The notes beneath the pieces are model-generated. The model saw only the letters and a program-made list of their open reading frames with translations, did no database searches and was not told the DNA's origin. From Sinotaia quadrata (lineage: Eukaryota; Mollusca; Gastropoda; Architaenioglossa; Viviparidae): a stretch of DNA of 64,000 nt. The stretch covers positions 22,302,975 through 22,366,974 of the forward strand of contig CM054183.1 of NCBI GenBank assembly GCA_028829895.1, written 5' to 3'. Made by a program: the position numbers and the translations under genes. Below, in pieces: positions 1-11,820 of the stretch. How positions within the stretch are numbered: the stretch's first letter is position 1; the number at the start of each line of letters is the position of its first letter.

Positions 1-1394
1 CATAAATGAATTTTATCGCCTATACTAAATTAATCAGTAAGTTGCACCACTTCAGATTAACAATGTAGATTTGAATTGTCTCCGTTGCAACTGAACTCAG
101 TTTTGCAAGCTGTTAACACAAGTGCTTGCTTTCGTTCAAAGCAGAAAACAATTTTATTTCCTTCCGCACATGCTCTGGTTCAAGCATCAAATTCAATGCT
201 TCCTTTTCCCCCATTATGTAAAAGCCTAATTGTTTTCATGTACTCGAGAACTGGGTGGGGGGAACGTGCACGCATTGCGAGAGACATACTCTTAGAAGTA
301 GGTACACTGGCGTAACGGTTGGAAACAGGAGAAATGGAGCAGTAAAAATATCCTCCCCATCACGGAAGCATATTATAATGTATGGACAAGACCCTTATTT
401 GCTTTTCGTAATTTGATGTATAAAAAAAGAAAAGAATTCCTGCTGCCTACATTTTTCACGTAGTAGAAGCAAGCAAGCTAACAAAGCGTCATCTCTGAAT
501 GCATTGTGAAGATAGCAAGTTAATAAATTGTTATTTCTGGGAACATCGAGCAGCGATGTCGGCCCTGACTGTTTCTTTCCATTTATTTTAGGCCAACCCG
601 CGCCCTAATTCAAGTGTAAAAATTAAATCCATTATTGCAAGCAGGAAGGTTTTTCAGTTATTAAATCCGAAACAATCTGTAAAGGTTGCTGGTCATTGAA
701 AGTACACTGTCAGGACTGGAACGTACAAGCAAACAAAGGTATGACAACATATACGAAAAAGCTACTACCTTTCATATTTATTTATTTTATTTAAACTCTA
801 TCGAATTCAGTGAAAATTGCTAAAGTATAGAGAGTGAAGTCGAGCTCTCAAAATATTTCATTTCTCAAAATCACTCGGTAAAATTCCTTCATTCCAAACG
901 GATGCTAGTGTCCCCATTAAAGGAGCATGGGGGACAGCACTTATTATTTGTGAGTAAATCCAGAGCTATAAATTTTGGACTTAATATTTGTACAATTCTT
1001 TTCCAGTCAGGACTTAACTCATATATGTATAAGTAATAAATATTTACGTAAAGTGGTGAGAGATTTTTCAACTATTTGAAGACTACTCTCATAATATACT
1101 TTTGATTCAGTGGAGAGCGCCGTGTGAATTGTTATGCACGTGACGTGTAGTGTCACTTTTAGAATGTTTCATAGCAGACCTTCACTCGGCAGATCTAGAT
1201 TTTTCTAGAATTACACATTTCGTAGTGTAATATATTTTGTTAGGGATTATACACCTGTTTAATTATGTTTATTTCTGCATGATGTATTTGCAAATCTTAT
1301 AGGAAGATTTTGTAGAGCAATATAAATTTGTAAACACCACCACTACACTTGTATATATTTTTGTAACTTGCAAGAGGCTTATAGTTGATTTAAT

Positions 1395-1395
1395 T

Positions 1396-1465
<70 letters not shown>
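1395..1465. repeat. compound (GT)n(GA)n microsatellite
   Basis: A run of GT dinucleotides passes directly into about 22 GA dinucleotides without interruption. Confidence 0.97.
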
Positions 1466-1466
<1 letters not shown>

Positions 1467-2100
1467 GGTTAACCGAGAGTCTGAGTGAAGTAATTAAATT
1501 ATGCATTTACTTAAATAATTATAATCTGATGGGGTTTCTTATTGAAGGAATAATAAACTCGAGCTAGGTCAGACTATTACGAAATAAGCATTGTTATTAC
1601 AAGATGGTGGCAGCACCTTCTTTTGGCTTTTAGTGGCCTCTGGCTTTGGTTTCAAATGTGACTACCAGATTTTTGTGATCTGTTGTGATCCACTTGCTTT
1701 AGCTCCACCTTCGATTAACAAACTGAGAACTTGGGCACAGCTGTAGATCAACGCTCTGCTGCTGACGTCGATCCTGTGTCAGCAGATGACTGAGCACAAG
1801 AGAGGCAATTCTGCAGAAATACCTATTCTATGTTTCCTCCCTTACTTGTGATGTTCAGGGTGTTAATGATTTGTCTGTGTTGAAAGTTGTAATACTTACA
1901 GGAATCCTGTCTATTAGATTATCAAATGAAGTTTGAAAAATGACACTGTGGGACCAATATTAAATTTTATTTTGCTGTCGCAGACTGAACTTTATTCTCA
2001 CAGCAAAAACGGCAAGTTGGAATATTATTGACTTCTTGATTTAATATGAATGTACACTTCCATAATTTATACCTTGATTCAATGTTGTATGTTGTGCAGT

Positions 2101-2220
2101 ATGTGTGTGTGTGTGTGTGTGTATGTGTGCGCGCGCGTGCGTGTTCATGTGTGCGTGTGTGTGTGTGTGCGTGTGTGTGTGCGTGCGTGTTCATGAGTGC
2201 ATGCGTGCGTGTGTGCATGA
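2101..2220. repeat. imperfect GT/GC microsatellite
   Basis: Alternating purine-pyrimidine tract of GT with GC and short interruptions. It gives spurious open frames of Cys/Val or His/Thr on the two strands; these are not genes. Confidence 0.9.
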
Positions 2221-2754
2221 TATATATTGTTAAATAAATTTATATTTTTCTATTATTAATCCACTGCTTCCTAGTTGTATAGGCCTATTTTGGAAGAAAA
2301 GGTTTATTCGTCATGGGCGGTGATTGGGGGCTTATATAATGATGCCCACTACATGACTGAAAGGGTCGAAGGTCATTCGATACTAACTCGAAGTACATAA
2401 TTGTAATACTACAATTAGCATTGGGTAAGGGTGTGCGTGGACAGACATCCTATTATTAACCCAGTCCACACCCAGAAGTGTATTATATTATAGATGGAAG
2501 ATAATATAATCTGCAATATTAAGGGACACTTCTTAAACTGATAAATACCTGTCACACAAAAACTTAAAACTAACTCTTCAACAGTTGTGTGTTTGGCGGG
2601 TGCTACTGTTCATTTTCTGTGTTGCAGTCAATGTTTAATTTTTCATGAAGAAAGTGAAAAAAATCCACATACTTGATGTATAGCAAATGTTTGTCTTTGT
2701 TGCTGTTGCTGGTTATTATGTCTAAATATCTATATACCATTTAAAAATAAAGCT

Positions 2755-2763
2755 GTATAAAAT
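2755..2763 (+). promoter_or_regulatory. possible TATA box of gene A
   Basis: GTATAAAAT lies about 110 bp upstream of the gene A start codon, in an AT-rich context. No other core promoter element stands out, and an upstream non-coding exon cannot be excluded. Confidence 0.3.
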
Positions 2764-2870
2764 ATCGTGCCCAACATTTTAAAAATGCGCTAAAGTGTTG
2801 CATCGTATTTAGATTTGTTTTGTTTTATTGTATTTGCCATTCTATATAGTTTTCATCAACGTGAAGAATT

Positions 2871-3063
2871 ATGGCATCTTCGTATCAACTGGTTGTCTTC
2901 TCTTTCCTGGTATTTGTCTTGAGCATACCCAGACCGGCGTATTCCGTTTGCGATCGCAATAGTGGCCCCACTGGTGGAGTGGACTGCATAACAATTCTAC
3001 GTTACTTCAGGCCGCAGTGGGGTACATGTCTCACTAACCAATACATAAAGCAAAAATCTAAAG
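2871..3063 (+). CDS. gene A exon 1: signal peptide and first Cys module
   Basis: ATG at 2871 is chosen because a typical signal peptide follows immediately: hydrophobic core LVVFSFLVFVLSI, with cleavage likely after PAYS before VCDRN. The mature part has three Cys and the family motif VCD-x4-GP-x-G...TCL-x2-YI-x2-KS-K-G. The donor AAAG|GTGAAT leaves phase 1. Confidence 0.85.
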
Positions 3064-5907
3064 GTGAATACCCATCTCGTATTACTGTTTAAAATTATAT
3101 TTCTTGTAAACGAGTTTTCGTTTCCCCCCACCACAACATATTGTAATAAATATAATCAATGAAACACATGACAGTAAAATTTACGATGCACAGGCATGTC
3201 TTCGATTGAAAATAATATAACTTCAATATTTTTACACAGGACAGCATCAGTGTGAAGATCAGACGACTACCTACTGTTACTATCAGTGCATGATAGAAAG
3301 TTACAATAACAATTATGGCGCAGTGACCGATGAGTGTGCCTGCAGTCTCGGCTCTACTCAACGAACAACACCATCATCTCCAATGACAACCCTCGACCCA
3401 GCGTGCTACAGGTATGAATAGATTAGATTGAAAATCAGAGTATCAAACACAGCCTATCATTACACAAAATATTTTTTTTAATAATAAGGTTCACGTTCAT
3501 GATGATAATTATATCGCTGCTATTATTTACTGCTAAATCAGAAATTAGGTTTGTACTAATTCAAGAAAGAGAGCTCTGTAAACACTAACACTCGTGGCCG
3601 CTAATTTCATCATTTATGAGATAAGAAACGGTTGGGAAAGGGGGGGGGTCGATCGAGAGCAATCCCACTAACCAAAGCAGGGTTCGATACAACAGTATAA
3701 CATAATAGGCTAGCTCTTTTTCATCTCTGCCAAAGAGAGCTCTTCAGCGCACATAAATCTCGAACAGAAGACGAGAAATTGAGAAACACATAGTTTATGA
3801 CAGCAACGTCATTTATGACGTAGAATACCACAAGCAAAAATATAGTAATAAAAATAAAAACACAATGAATAAATGAGAGAAAAAAGAGAAACAAAGTAGA
3901 AAATATCTGAGATTTCTTTTTAAAAAATCCTAATTAATACGTGAAATTAATTTTAAATGTTCATGAATTGTATGCAATTTATAAAACTATTAAAAACCAA
4001 AATCTATCACTGCAGCCCGAGTGGAGCAGATTGCAACTGGTACAGAAACTGTCTGGAGAAAAAGTTCCGTTGCTCTAACACCACTGACTACTACGGCATA
4101 GCATACGCCGAGAAATTCTGCAATCTCTATATGGAACGTTATCATAAATTTTCAACCCAGGCACAACAGTGGGTGGACGCAGTGCGAAAGTGTTTGCAGG
4201 TTCGCATATTACGTGACAATAGTGGAAGATAGGTCATCAGTCAAAATATTTCATAGTAGTATCTGAACCTTATTTACATATTTATTTCTCTCTCTCATTA
4301 CACACAAACAACCACATAAGAAAAACATGCACACAAATGCACCCATATATACAAACATAAAGGTCAATGGGTGTGCATGCGTTATTGATCTGATATTTAA
4401 AAAGGAAGGATGATTTCTTTTACAAATGAAATTAACGTTTTTGTTTGTTTCCAAATTTAGGTGAAATATCGTCGAAGACTGAACCCTAGGGCCCAATTAA
4501 AATAGAACAAAGTCCTATTTCGGAATCTCCTAAGATTACGCTGTGATAATAATCTTATTACAACACTTTACAATAATAACGTTTTACATTCATACATAAT
4601 TAGATTATAATCAATAGTTGAGTGGATAACATGTAGTGAAAACATTTTCACAAGATCATCCACAACTCATTTCATCCAAAAAGAAGTGCGATATTTCGTC
4701 ACAATTTCGTCACAAAAAATAAATGTGTATGAGACATATTCCATAATTCAAGATAAATATTTTTAATATTACAGATTCCAGTTCATTTTCACAGTGACAG
4801 ATGCATAATAGTAACGCGGGCACTATTTATATTCTTTATTTGTTCTGTTCTGTCTTTGTCTTCTTTTCTAGTCACTAAGGTTTTTCTCTGTCAATTTGTT
4901 CAGATTTCTTTAATTTAATTAGAAATGTATTAGCTGGTTCAAAATTTAATCACAATGACTACAATGCTTAATATTGGTCGTATTATCTAGCCGGTCTCAA
5001 GCAGACATAATATCTATGGCAGACACACAATACCCCTAAATAGTAAGCAAAGTAGATCTGACAAGAACATCTTGTTTATTAGTTGGTATAAAGTGTTATT
5101 TATTTATTATTTATTCACATATTTATTACTAATGCAATTGTTCATTTATTTGTACGCTAAATTAACCTTTATAAAATTTATTTATCATAATTTAGGGAGA
5201 TACCAGTCAAGTGGGATTCGTTAAAACATCTTTGTTTTCCTGTGTTCTATGTCAGTTTGTCAGGTCGGTTTTTGACCAGCTCCCGTGGTCTGACCTTGAC
5301 GGACGTACTACGTAGCGGACACAGTAAATGTGATCTAGTTTCCTCCCTTGATTGTTCCTTATTATTAACTGTAGACGAGCACAGTGATATCACTTGAAAA
5401 CGATGCTTTGTTGTCGCTAAAGACAATAAACAAAAAACTAACAAAATATCATTATAATGTATGTGGCGTATTACTTGTCATTGTCTCACATGATTTCTTG
5501 CTTTAATTTCTTTTTTAAAGGTAGAGCTCGTGCCATTACTCCGACCCTTCGTAACAGCAACGTGCGCGGATATCCGAGAGCGGGCCTTCCGGTCTCATGC
5601 AGAATGCTACATCCAGCCTTATAAAGACTCGGTTTCCATCTGCGATCTTTCGTGTTTTGACTTCATGCAGATATTTTGGACCATTAAGAGTGCTTTGCTG
5701 AGTGGTGCATTCCAGGAGAGTGTGTTTGGAGTGTATGAGGTAGTCATCTTTGTGTGGCGCTTTCAGTAATTTCATGGCTGCGACTGAACAGTAGTTACGC
5801 GTCATCGATAGATTTCATTTTATGTAACGCTTAAAATTTAAGAGTTACCGTCTTAGAAATAGTCCAAGGAAAGGCTCTAGATTATGACCTCTGTTTTTCA
5901 CTTGTAC

Positions 5908-6006
<99 letters not shown>

Positions 6007-7600
6007 GGCAAGGAACAAGTCTATAATTCTAAATTTTGAGAATGCTACAGTCTCAAATGCATTCTTAAATCAAGAAAAGGGTTATTATATGCTGTTTGCT
6101 TTATTTTCTTTTCTAAAAGACATATATATTTTATTCGACATAATCATTTTGCTAACAGACTTAGTAACAATTAAACTGAAAAGTATTTTCCAATGCAGGT
6201 GCCAAACCACACGAAAGCAAATTTGTTCTCTCTTCAGTTATTAAGGAGAACTTCGTTGTATTTTTCTTTCTAAGGTTGCTAAGAGCTGCATCCTGAAGAA
6301 TCCTTGTTTTTATCAAATAGTTGGCGCTGGTCAAACAACACAAAAAATGGTCATCCGTCTGAATGGACCCGATGTCCACGACATTCAGCGTCAGAAGCGT
6401 GACGCAGAATCTCAGGTGCCGCCAATTTTGCGCGAAAAGGCTGTAGCAGACATTTCAGAACCCGAGTACACTAAAAATCAGAATGCTGAATATTCTAAAA
6501 GTGCTCCATCGACAGAAAATCTGTTTCGCTTCGCTGAGATACAGGCAAGTATGTTTGTCACTGTTGTTAAGAGAATACATCTGTAAATAATGATTTCTTC
6601 AAATCTTCATTACTACATTGACGACATTGTGGTCATCATCAGCTGATCTTTATTTTTTTTCATTTTTAAGCCGAATGTTTCTACACGTTGTGACACTTTA
6701 TTTTCTTGAAAGTGTTGAGAAAAGGTCTTGATTGCAAGAAAGAATGAAAGGATTTAAAGCCTAGGTCTACATGTTTCTAAGTGCCCATATTTCTACACGT
6801 TAATCGTGTGACCCTATACACACATTCTGTAAATGACACATTTTATTTACTTTCTTGCTGCTCTCTCTAGTTCTCCATTATTATAAATACTTCGCTCCTA
6901 ATTCAAAACATTGCGGTTGTGATTTTATTCCTGCATATTTATACTGTTTTGTTTGCTTCCCCCTCCCACCCCTGTATACTAATCGTAGATTATGGACCAA
7001 ACCGCTTCAAATTACTTACAACGCTCCAAACGTCAACTTCCATCCGAGACCTGGAAAGGGGAGACTACTCTTGAACTCGCTTATCACAAGGTTGCAAGCC
7101 AAGCTGCTCAATCTATGGCCAACCAACTGGGTTGGGGAAGTAGCGGAGTGATGTGGTTCGCCTACGGGCAGCAGATCGACAACACTTCCATGGACGTACA
7201 CATCCTGTTGGCTGACAAATACACGTACGGCTTGAACGAAACAGGTGATGGAACTGCTCAACCCAACATAACCCTAGTGGTGGAGGCGGCGGCCGAGGCA
7301 ATTCAAGAGAATCGTGTTGATATTCAAGTTAATGGAGAGCGTGTGCGCGCGGTCGCGTTCAGCGCGTGCGTCGACCTGGAGTGTCAGCAAGTGCACTTCA
7401 ACGTCACAGCGGAAGTGTATTTCACCGTCACAGAGGAAATGAACTTCAACGTCACAGAGGAAGTGTATTTCACCGTCACAGAGGAAATGAACTTCAACGT
7501 CACATCGAAAGTGGCCAACACGGCAGCAAGATCAGTGATACGTTTCACAACCGATCTGCTCTTGGTGACGGTAGTCTGGTGGGTGGGTGAGGGAGTCTAA
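2871..7600 (+). CDS. gene A: secreted stanniocalcin-like, furin-site, anchored protein (6 exons)
   Basis: Coding exons are 2871-3063, 3240-3411, 4016-4199, 5521-5739, 6275-6544 and 6989-7600, giving 549 residues. Intron phases are 1,2,0,0,0, identical to genes B and C. The product starts with a signal peptide (about residues 1-25). A Cys-rich module follows (to about 121). Exons 3-4 (about 122-256) have the spacing C-x6-C, FC, a W-V-x4-K-C-L element, then C-x13-E-C-Y, which parallels the core of stanniocalcins, secreted glycoproteins that regulate calcium/phosphate in vertebrates. A basic R-Q-K-R site is at 295-298 and R-S-K-R at 358-361. Exon 6 encodes an alpha/beta module and a hydrophobic tail. 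Seen: exon structure, motifs and frame closure. Inferred: a secreted or surface glycoprotein that is processed by a proprotein convertase. Stanniocalcin homology rests on Cys spacing only. I remember similar unnamed molluscan proteins but could not search for them. Confidence 0.82.
3240..3411 (+). CDS. gene A exon 2: YCYYQCM Cys module
   Basis: Acceptor TTTACACAG at 3239, donor TACAG|GTATGA. It encodes six Cys in the order QC, YC, QC, EC, AC, AC around YCYYQCM, then a Ser/Thr/Pro linker ending LDPACY. The same order is present in genes B and C. Confidence 0.85.
4016..4199 (+). CDS. gene A exon 3: stanniocalcin-like core, first half
   Basis: Acceptor CACTGCAG, donor TTGCAG|GTTCGC. The exon is 184 nt in all three paralogs. 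It encodes SPSG-x-DC-x-WY-x2-CLE...YGIAYAEKFC...WVDAVRKCLQ with five Cys, and is predicted mostly helical. Confidence 0.87.
5521..5739 (+). CDS. gene A exon 4: stanniocalcin-like core, second half
   Basis: Phase-0 exon beginning VELVPLLRPF, directly after TTTTTTAAAG, with donor GAG|GTAGTC. It has C-x13-ECY and two further Cys (SIC, LSC), where B and C have one. That extra Cys is paired in number by an extra one in exon 5. Confidence 0.85.
5911..6001. repeat. (CT)n microsatellite in gene A intron 4
   Basis: About 45 uninterrupted CT units inside the intron between exons 4 and 5. Confidence 0.98.
6275..6544 (+). CDS. gene A exon 5: linker with furin-type site; GC donor
   Basis: Acceptor TTTCTTTCTAAG at 6274; the exon starts VAKSC, matching VSRAC in B and VSKNC in C. 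A competing acceptor at 6199 would run into a stop after 24 codons. R-Q-K-R followed by D fits a proprotein convertase site. The exon ends CAG|GCAAGT, a textbook GC-AG donor; the first downstream GT (GTATGTTTG) would add four or more residues and break the frame match to exon 6. Confidence 0.75.
6989..7600 (+). CDS. gene A exon 6: SEA-like module, sequon repeats, hydrophobic tail
   Basis: Acceptor CTAATCGTAG. Family motif W-x-GE-T-x-L...QAAQSMANQLGW...WFAYGQQ-x-D...VHILLAD, then a helix and VDIQVNGERV. The helix-strand-helix-strand order and the 'FAYG...D-V-x-LLAD' hairpin resemble the second half of SEA domains, but the autocleavage G-S is absent. Five 8-residue repeats (FNVTEEVY/FTVTEEMN) add several N-x-T sequons, an expansion not seen in B or C. 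The C-terminus has the hydrophobic stretch DLLLVTVVWWVG near the stop at 7600. Confidence 0.8.
   Translation: MMDQTASNYLQRSKRQLPSETWKGETTLELAYHKVASQAAQSMANQLGWGSSGVMWFAYGQQIDNTSMDVHILLADKYTYGLNETGDGTAQPNITLVVEAAAEAIQENRVDIQVNGERVRAVAFSACVDLECQQVHFNVTAEVYFTVTEEMNFNVTEEVYFTVTEEMNFNVTSKVANTAARSVIRFTTDLLLVTVVWWVGEGV
7388..7512 (+). repeat. coding 24-bp minisatellite in gene A exon 6
   Basis: Tandem 24-bp units (two types alternating as a 48-bp higher unit) encode FNVTEEVY and FTVTEEMN. The frame is kept through all copies. Confidence 0.92.
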
Positions 7601-8222
7601 GATCAATGTCTCAAATGCATAACTGAAAATCAGTGCTTCTCTGTTTGTTTATTTTATAATTTCTTTTAGAAATGGTTAAATACTTCGATGCCTGGTTTAT
7701 TGCATCACATAATTAAGTGAAATATTAATGTAATGTCTGTTTACTGTACCTATATGATTCTCTAGCAACAAATAATATTAATTATAAAGTTTGTTAGGTA
7801 TGCCATGTTAGGTATTTCACTCTTATTTTCCCTACTCTAAATATTCTTTCAATATATGTTTAATATAAGGATGACAGAAAGAATATATACATTGATTAGT
7901 ATCCAGACTAGTGTTGTTTTTATTATTTGTACAACAGTCTTTAATAAAAAAAAAATACTTTTCTTCTGTCTGATAAAATAAAATTTATTACAGTAGTTAA
8001 TTTTTGCTTACTTCTTTGTTTATTAAACAAATTATTATTGTTTATTATTGTTTGTAAAATTTTGTGTATAACAATGAGTCTACCATTCTCAATCATACAA
8101 AAAAAAATATTAACAAAACAGAAATGTTTGCTGGTTGTTGTTCATAATTAAAAAATTATCTTCGTACTTGGAAAAAATAAGCAAACATAAAAATATGTAT
8201 AATTCTAGTAACACATTCTAGT

Positions 8223-8264
8223 AGCACTGGTTTGGACGGACACAAAGATCACGGCCACATAGGG
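8223..8264 (+). repeat. dispersed repeat, copy 1
   Basis: Begins GCACTGGTTTGGACGGACAC and continues through CACGGCCACATAGGG. A second copy at 9075-9118 differs at a few bases. The pair is in direct orientation about 850 bp apart and could be the ends of an unrecognised element. Confidence 0.6.
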
Positions 8265-8309
8265 TTAGTCTTTAATAAGCACATAAAAGTCCGAAGCACA
8301 CAGTTACAA

Positions 8310-8310
<1 letters not shown>

Positions 8311-8381
<71 letters not shown>

Positions 8382-8387
8382 ACACAG

Positions 8388-8424
<37 letters not shown>

Positions 8425-8430
8425 CACACA
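8311..8430. repeat. (CA)n(TA)n microsatellite
   Basis: Long CA run with GACA interruptions, passing into TA repeats. Confidence 0.97.
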
Positions 8431-9074
8431 AAATTTAAATCATCAGAGAAATCCTTAGAGATGGACCATAATATAATGAAAGAAAGAAAAATCCACTTAA
8501 CCCATGTCTAGTGATTTTTGACAATAAAGCTGAAAAATAGGTAATTTGTCTTCAACGTGAACACAACTTCACAGATTTGACCATCTGTAATCTAGTAGTA
8601 CCGAGGCACACGTCACAAATTAAACAAGTGCTTTGTATATTTCTTCTTAAAGAAGAAAAGCTAGCAGGGTCTTTTCACTTGAAAGAACCAAAGATTTACC
8701 AAAAGAAGCCAAACGAATACCAAACGAGCCATTGACCAAACAAACGAATGAACTAATAATTAATAATCAAGCCAATTATTAAACTCGCAGATACTCAAAG
8801 AAACATTTCAACCAAAAGGTGAAAAAGCACTTAAATTGATACATTTTATAGCTATTGACCACAATAATAATACTTGCAACAACAATGCCAGCATCTAAAG
8901 TAATAAAAGACATTATTTGTACGAAGTGTGTTTGAAAGGCTTTTCGTTTGACTTCATTTGGTTCGTTCGGCTTCGTTTGTTTGTTTAAATGAAAAGATGC
9001 TCCCAAGAAAAGATGTCCTTTACAAGCGAATGAATCATCTATTTAAAAGAAAAATTAAGTAGGTCGAATACTGT

Positions 9075-9118
9075 GCACTGGTTTGGACGGGCACAAAGTT
9101 CACGGCCATATAGGGCTA
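9075..9118 (+). repeat. dispersed repeat, copy 2
   Basis: GCACTGGTTTGGACGGGCAC and onward matches the copy at 8223 with a few substitutions. Confidence 0.6.
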
Positions 9119-9329
9119 AATCTGGCCGTTTAGGAATAATACAAGTGCACTGATCATTATTTATTAGTAACTGCTGCTGCACATGACATTGCAGCATTGA
9201 CGTTACCGCTGCCCTTGAACTTTTTATAAATTATCATCAAATGCCGACCTTTCAATAACTTTTAGTCGATGCTGCATTGCAGGATGGGTTAACCTCCCAA
9301 CACACGCACACATAAACAAACACAAACAT

Positions 9330-9332
<3 letters not shown>

Positions 9333-9379
<47 letters not shown>

Positions 9380-9389
9380 ACACACACAC
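9333..9389. repeat. (CA)n microsatellite
   Basis: CA dinucleotides with a single TA interruption. Confidence 0.95.
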
Positions 9390-9935
9390 CCCTACCTACA
9401 GTCGCACATATCTTGTTTGTGCAATAATGCAATAATAATTATTTCATGATTAAGTAAGCAAGCATGACGTTTTGTTCAGAATTGTTATACTTGCTTATTA
9501 TTCATTATGTCCGATAATGTGTTCGCATGAGTGTGTGCATGCGTGTTAGTGTGTTATACATCTCACTCAAACTTATTGTATAATTGCTTGACAATGCTCC
9601 CGCATGCCTCGTTAGGTAAGTCGTGTCACTGAAATTATTTGCAGTCATTTGATGTCAGTGTTCTCTATTTTCCTCAACAGTTAGATTCATACTTACTTTG
9701 GTTATTGTACTGAAATAAACAGTATCCTGTTTTAAAATTACAGAGTGGAAGTTTTATTTTACTTTTATTGATTTACACCAATTATAGAATGAGAGTTCAA
9801 AACACATGGCTATATGAAATATAGCTTCGATTGGTTACAGACTGTAGAAATTTTAATTTATTGGCAATTGTTTACACCAGTAACAGAGTGAGAGTTTAAG
9901 ACACGTTTCCGAAATGAAGTACAGCTTCGAATGGT

Positions 9936-9937
<2 letters not shown>

Positions 9938-10020
<83 letters not shown>
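9938..10020. repeat. (CA)n microsatellite
   Basis: About 41 uninterrupted CA units. Confidence 0.98.
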
Positions 10021-10022
<2 letters not shown>

Positions 10023-10680
10023 ATCCGTATTGTTACTGTCGTCACGTTGCTGATATAACAATTAACGGCACAACAAATAACATCATCAACGTCAAAACAC
10101 ACACACACATTACACAATACAATAATGAACAAAAAATGTTAACACTAAGGCGATTTCCTTTTTTCTTTTTTTTAAAGAATATTTAAAATTTATTTTACAA
10201 CGAAAGAAAATTAAAACAAACCCAAAGTGAAATAAAACGAATGCAAATGATCTAAAATAGTATTTAAATATTTATTGAAATATGTTGAAGGAATGAATCC
10301 ACTGACAAGCTAGCATTAACCTGAGGCTAATGGGATTCGAACTGGAAGTCCTTAAGTCGCCATAAGCAAAGTTGCACCAAATTAAATACTACAACCGATA
10401 GAAAGTTTTACAGATTTCCGCAACAAAATGACACTGAGCGCATTTCAACTGGAAAATCCCGGACAAATTACATGGTCTTTGTATTAAATTCCTTTGAAGA
10501 GTGAAAGAAAAGCCAACAACATTTCCTCTTATTGTACAGTACAGAACACTGCTATCAAATGTATTTCAGATAATAAATAAAATTAAGGTCACAACTATGT
10601 AAACCCTATCGGCATGGATAAACTGTAAAGTGAGTGAAATCTGTGAATGAAATATCGTACTTTTTTAATTTGTAACTTTT

Positions 10681-10985
10681 TATAATGACGAGGTGTCTTG
10701 TGGCTGTTTATAATGGTGACGAGGTGTCTTGTGGCTGTTTATAATGGTAACGAGGTGTCTTGTGGCTGTTTATAATGGTGGCGAGGTGTCTTGTGGCTGT
10801 TTATAATGGTAACGAGGTGTCTTGTGGCTGTTTATAATGGTAACGAGGTGTCTTGTGGCTGTTTATAATGGTGACGAGGTGTCTTGTGGCTGTTTATAAT
10901 GGTGGCGAGGTGTCTTGTGGCTGTTTATAATGGTAACGAGGTGTCTTGTGGCTGTTTATAATAGTAGCGAGATATCTTGTTGCTG
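10681..10985. repeat. 31-bp minisatellite
   Basis: Nearly ten copies of a 31-bp unit containing CGAGGTGTCTTGTGGCTG. Copies differ mainly at GGTGACG / GGTAACG / GGTGGCG. The last copy is diverged (ATATCTTGTTGCTG). Confidence 0.96.
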
Positions 10986-11670
10986 TTGCATGGGAAAGTG
11001 TTGTTTATTATGCATGCACTGTCAAATTCAGTAGACAACCTAAAAGAAAATAGCTGAAAGGTACTACGTACTTAAAACATCCCCGATACAAATCTTCAAT
11101 ATAAACTATGGGAAAACGCATAAATAATCAGCAGTGTAAAAGTTTAAAATCCATGAATAAATCGTTTAAGATACACACTCTGATTTTCAAAATTTAACTA
11201 TCACAAAATTTAAATATCAAGTCTCCAGTACTTTCCTTAAAATACGAACTGGTATACAGTTCAGGATAAAACTTAACTGTCCCCATGAAGTGTACATTTT
11301 CTTGCAATAATCGTTGTGGAAGAAATTCGGCTCATGTTTAGCGGAAAGCACTAACCTCTTATTATGATGGTGATAATTCCTGGTGCAGACAGCATCCATG
11401 ATATACAGAGTTCTCTCATAATTGCTTAGTTAGTACCAAAATATTCGAAGTGACTTCCCTTTATTTCATATTTCAACCTCCCATTTACAATAATTCTCTA
11501 ACAAATATTTGCGGAAAGTGGGCGGCCAACGGAAACAAGATTAACAGTCACAAACCCTCAGAATGTTAGCATTTTCTATACGACGATTAATTGTACCAGC
11601 AGGCAACATTTGTTTTTACAATTTTACGTTATCGAGTATAAAAATATAGCACTGCCGTAAGATTGTGTTT

Positions 11671-11717
11671 AGCCCATCTGTTGCCGCTACCAGAGATTCC
11701 ATGGATAACTATATAAA
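11671..11717 (+). promoter_or_regulatory. D1 core promoter
   Basis: TATATAAA at 11710-11717 preceded by AGCCCATCTGTTGCC at 11671-11685. Both elements recur in D2 at matching spacing (17435 and 17473), and their conservation between the diverged copies is the evidence. Transcription should start near 11740. Confidence 0.7.
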
Positions 11718-11739
11718 CAGCCTTGGCTTATATGGAGAT

Positions 11740-11820
11740 CTGTACTTACTTGACAAACATCTACTGAATCAGCACAAGGCATCTGTACTGACCACAGTCA
11801 GCATTTATTTTACTTACAAG
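11740..11820 (+). other. D1 5' UTR exon 1
   Basis: Sequence from about +1 to the donor TACTTACAAG|GTATAT is alignable with D2 (…CAGCATTTAC…GCAAG|GTACGT). It has no open start codon of note, so it is probably a non-coding leader exon spliced to the acceptor at 13071. Confidence 0.6.

Larger units (their letters stand above)
1..2750. other. gene-free upstream region
   Basis: I see no convincing exon on either strand. The short open frames are unremarkable and lack good splice sites. The stretch holds a (GT)n(GA)n tract at 1395-1465, a GT/GC-rich tract at 2101-2220, and ordinary AT-rich DNA. Around 1590-1610 the string ACAAGATGGTGGCAGCACC resembles the leader found just inside some LTR retrotransposons, but no LTR pair or gag frame accompanies it. 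Confidence 0.6.
7601..11600. other. intergenic repeats between gene A and D1
   Basis: No gene is supported. An AATAAA at 7943-7948 could serve the gene A transcript. The rest is AT-rich DNA with CA tracts, a 31-bp minisatellite, and a 41-bp sequence that occurs twice (8225 and 9077). Confidence 0.6.

Noticed and set aside
1590..1615. LTR retrotransposon leader resemblance (GATGGTGGCAGC)
   Set aside because: No LTRs, gag or pol frames nearby; a short match can be chance.
6200..6271. Alternative start of gene A exon 5 at 6200 after CCAATGCAG
   Set aside because: The frame meets a stop at 6272; the acceptor at 6274 restores V-x2-[AS]-C homology with B and C.
10315..10385. tRNA-like string on the minus strand (AGTTCGAATCCC with GACTTAAGG)
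   Set aside because: A B-box-like string and a Leu-anticodon-like loop are present, but no acceptor stem or D-arm pairs; at most a decayed SINE.
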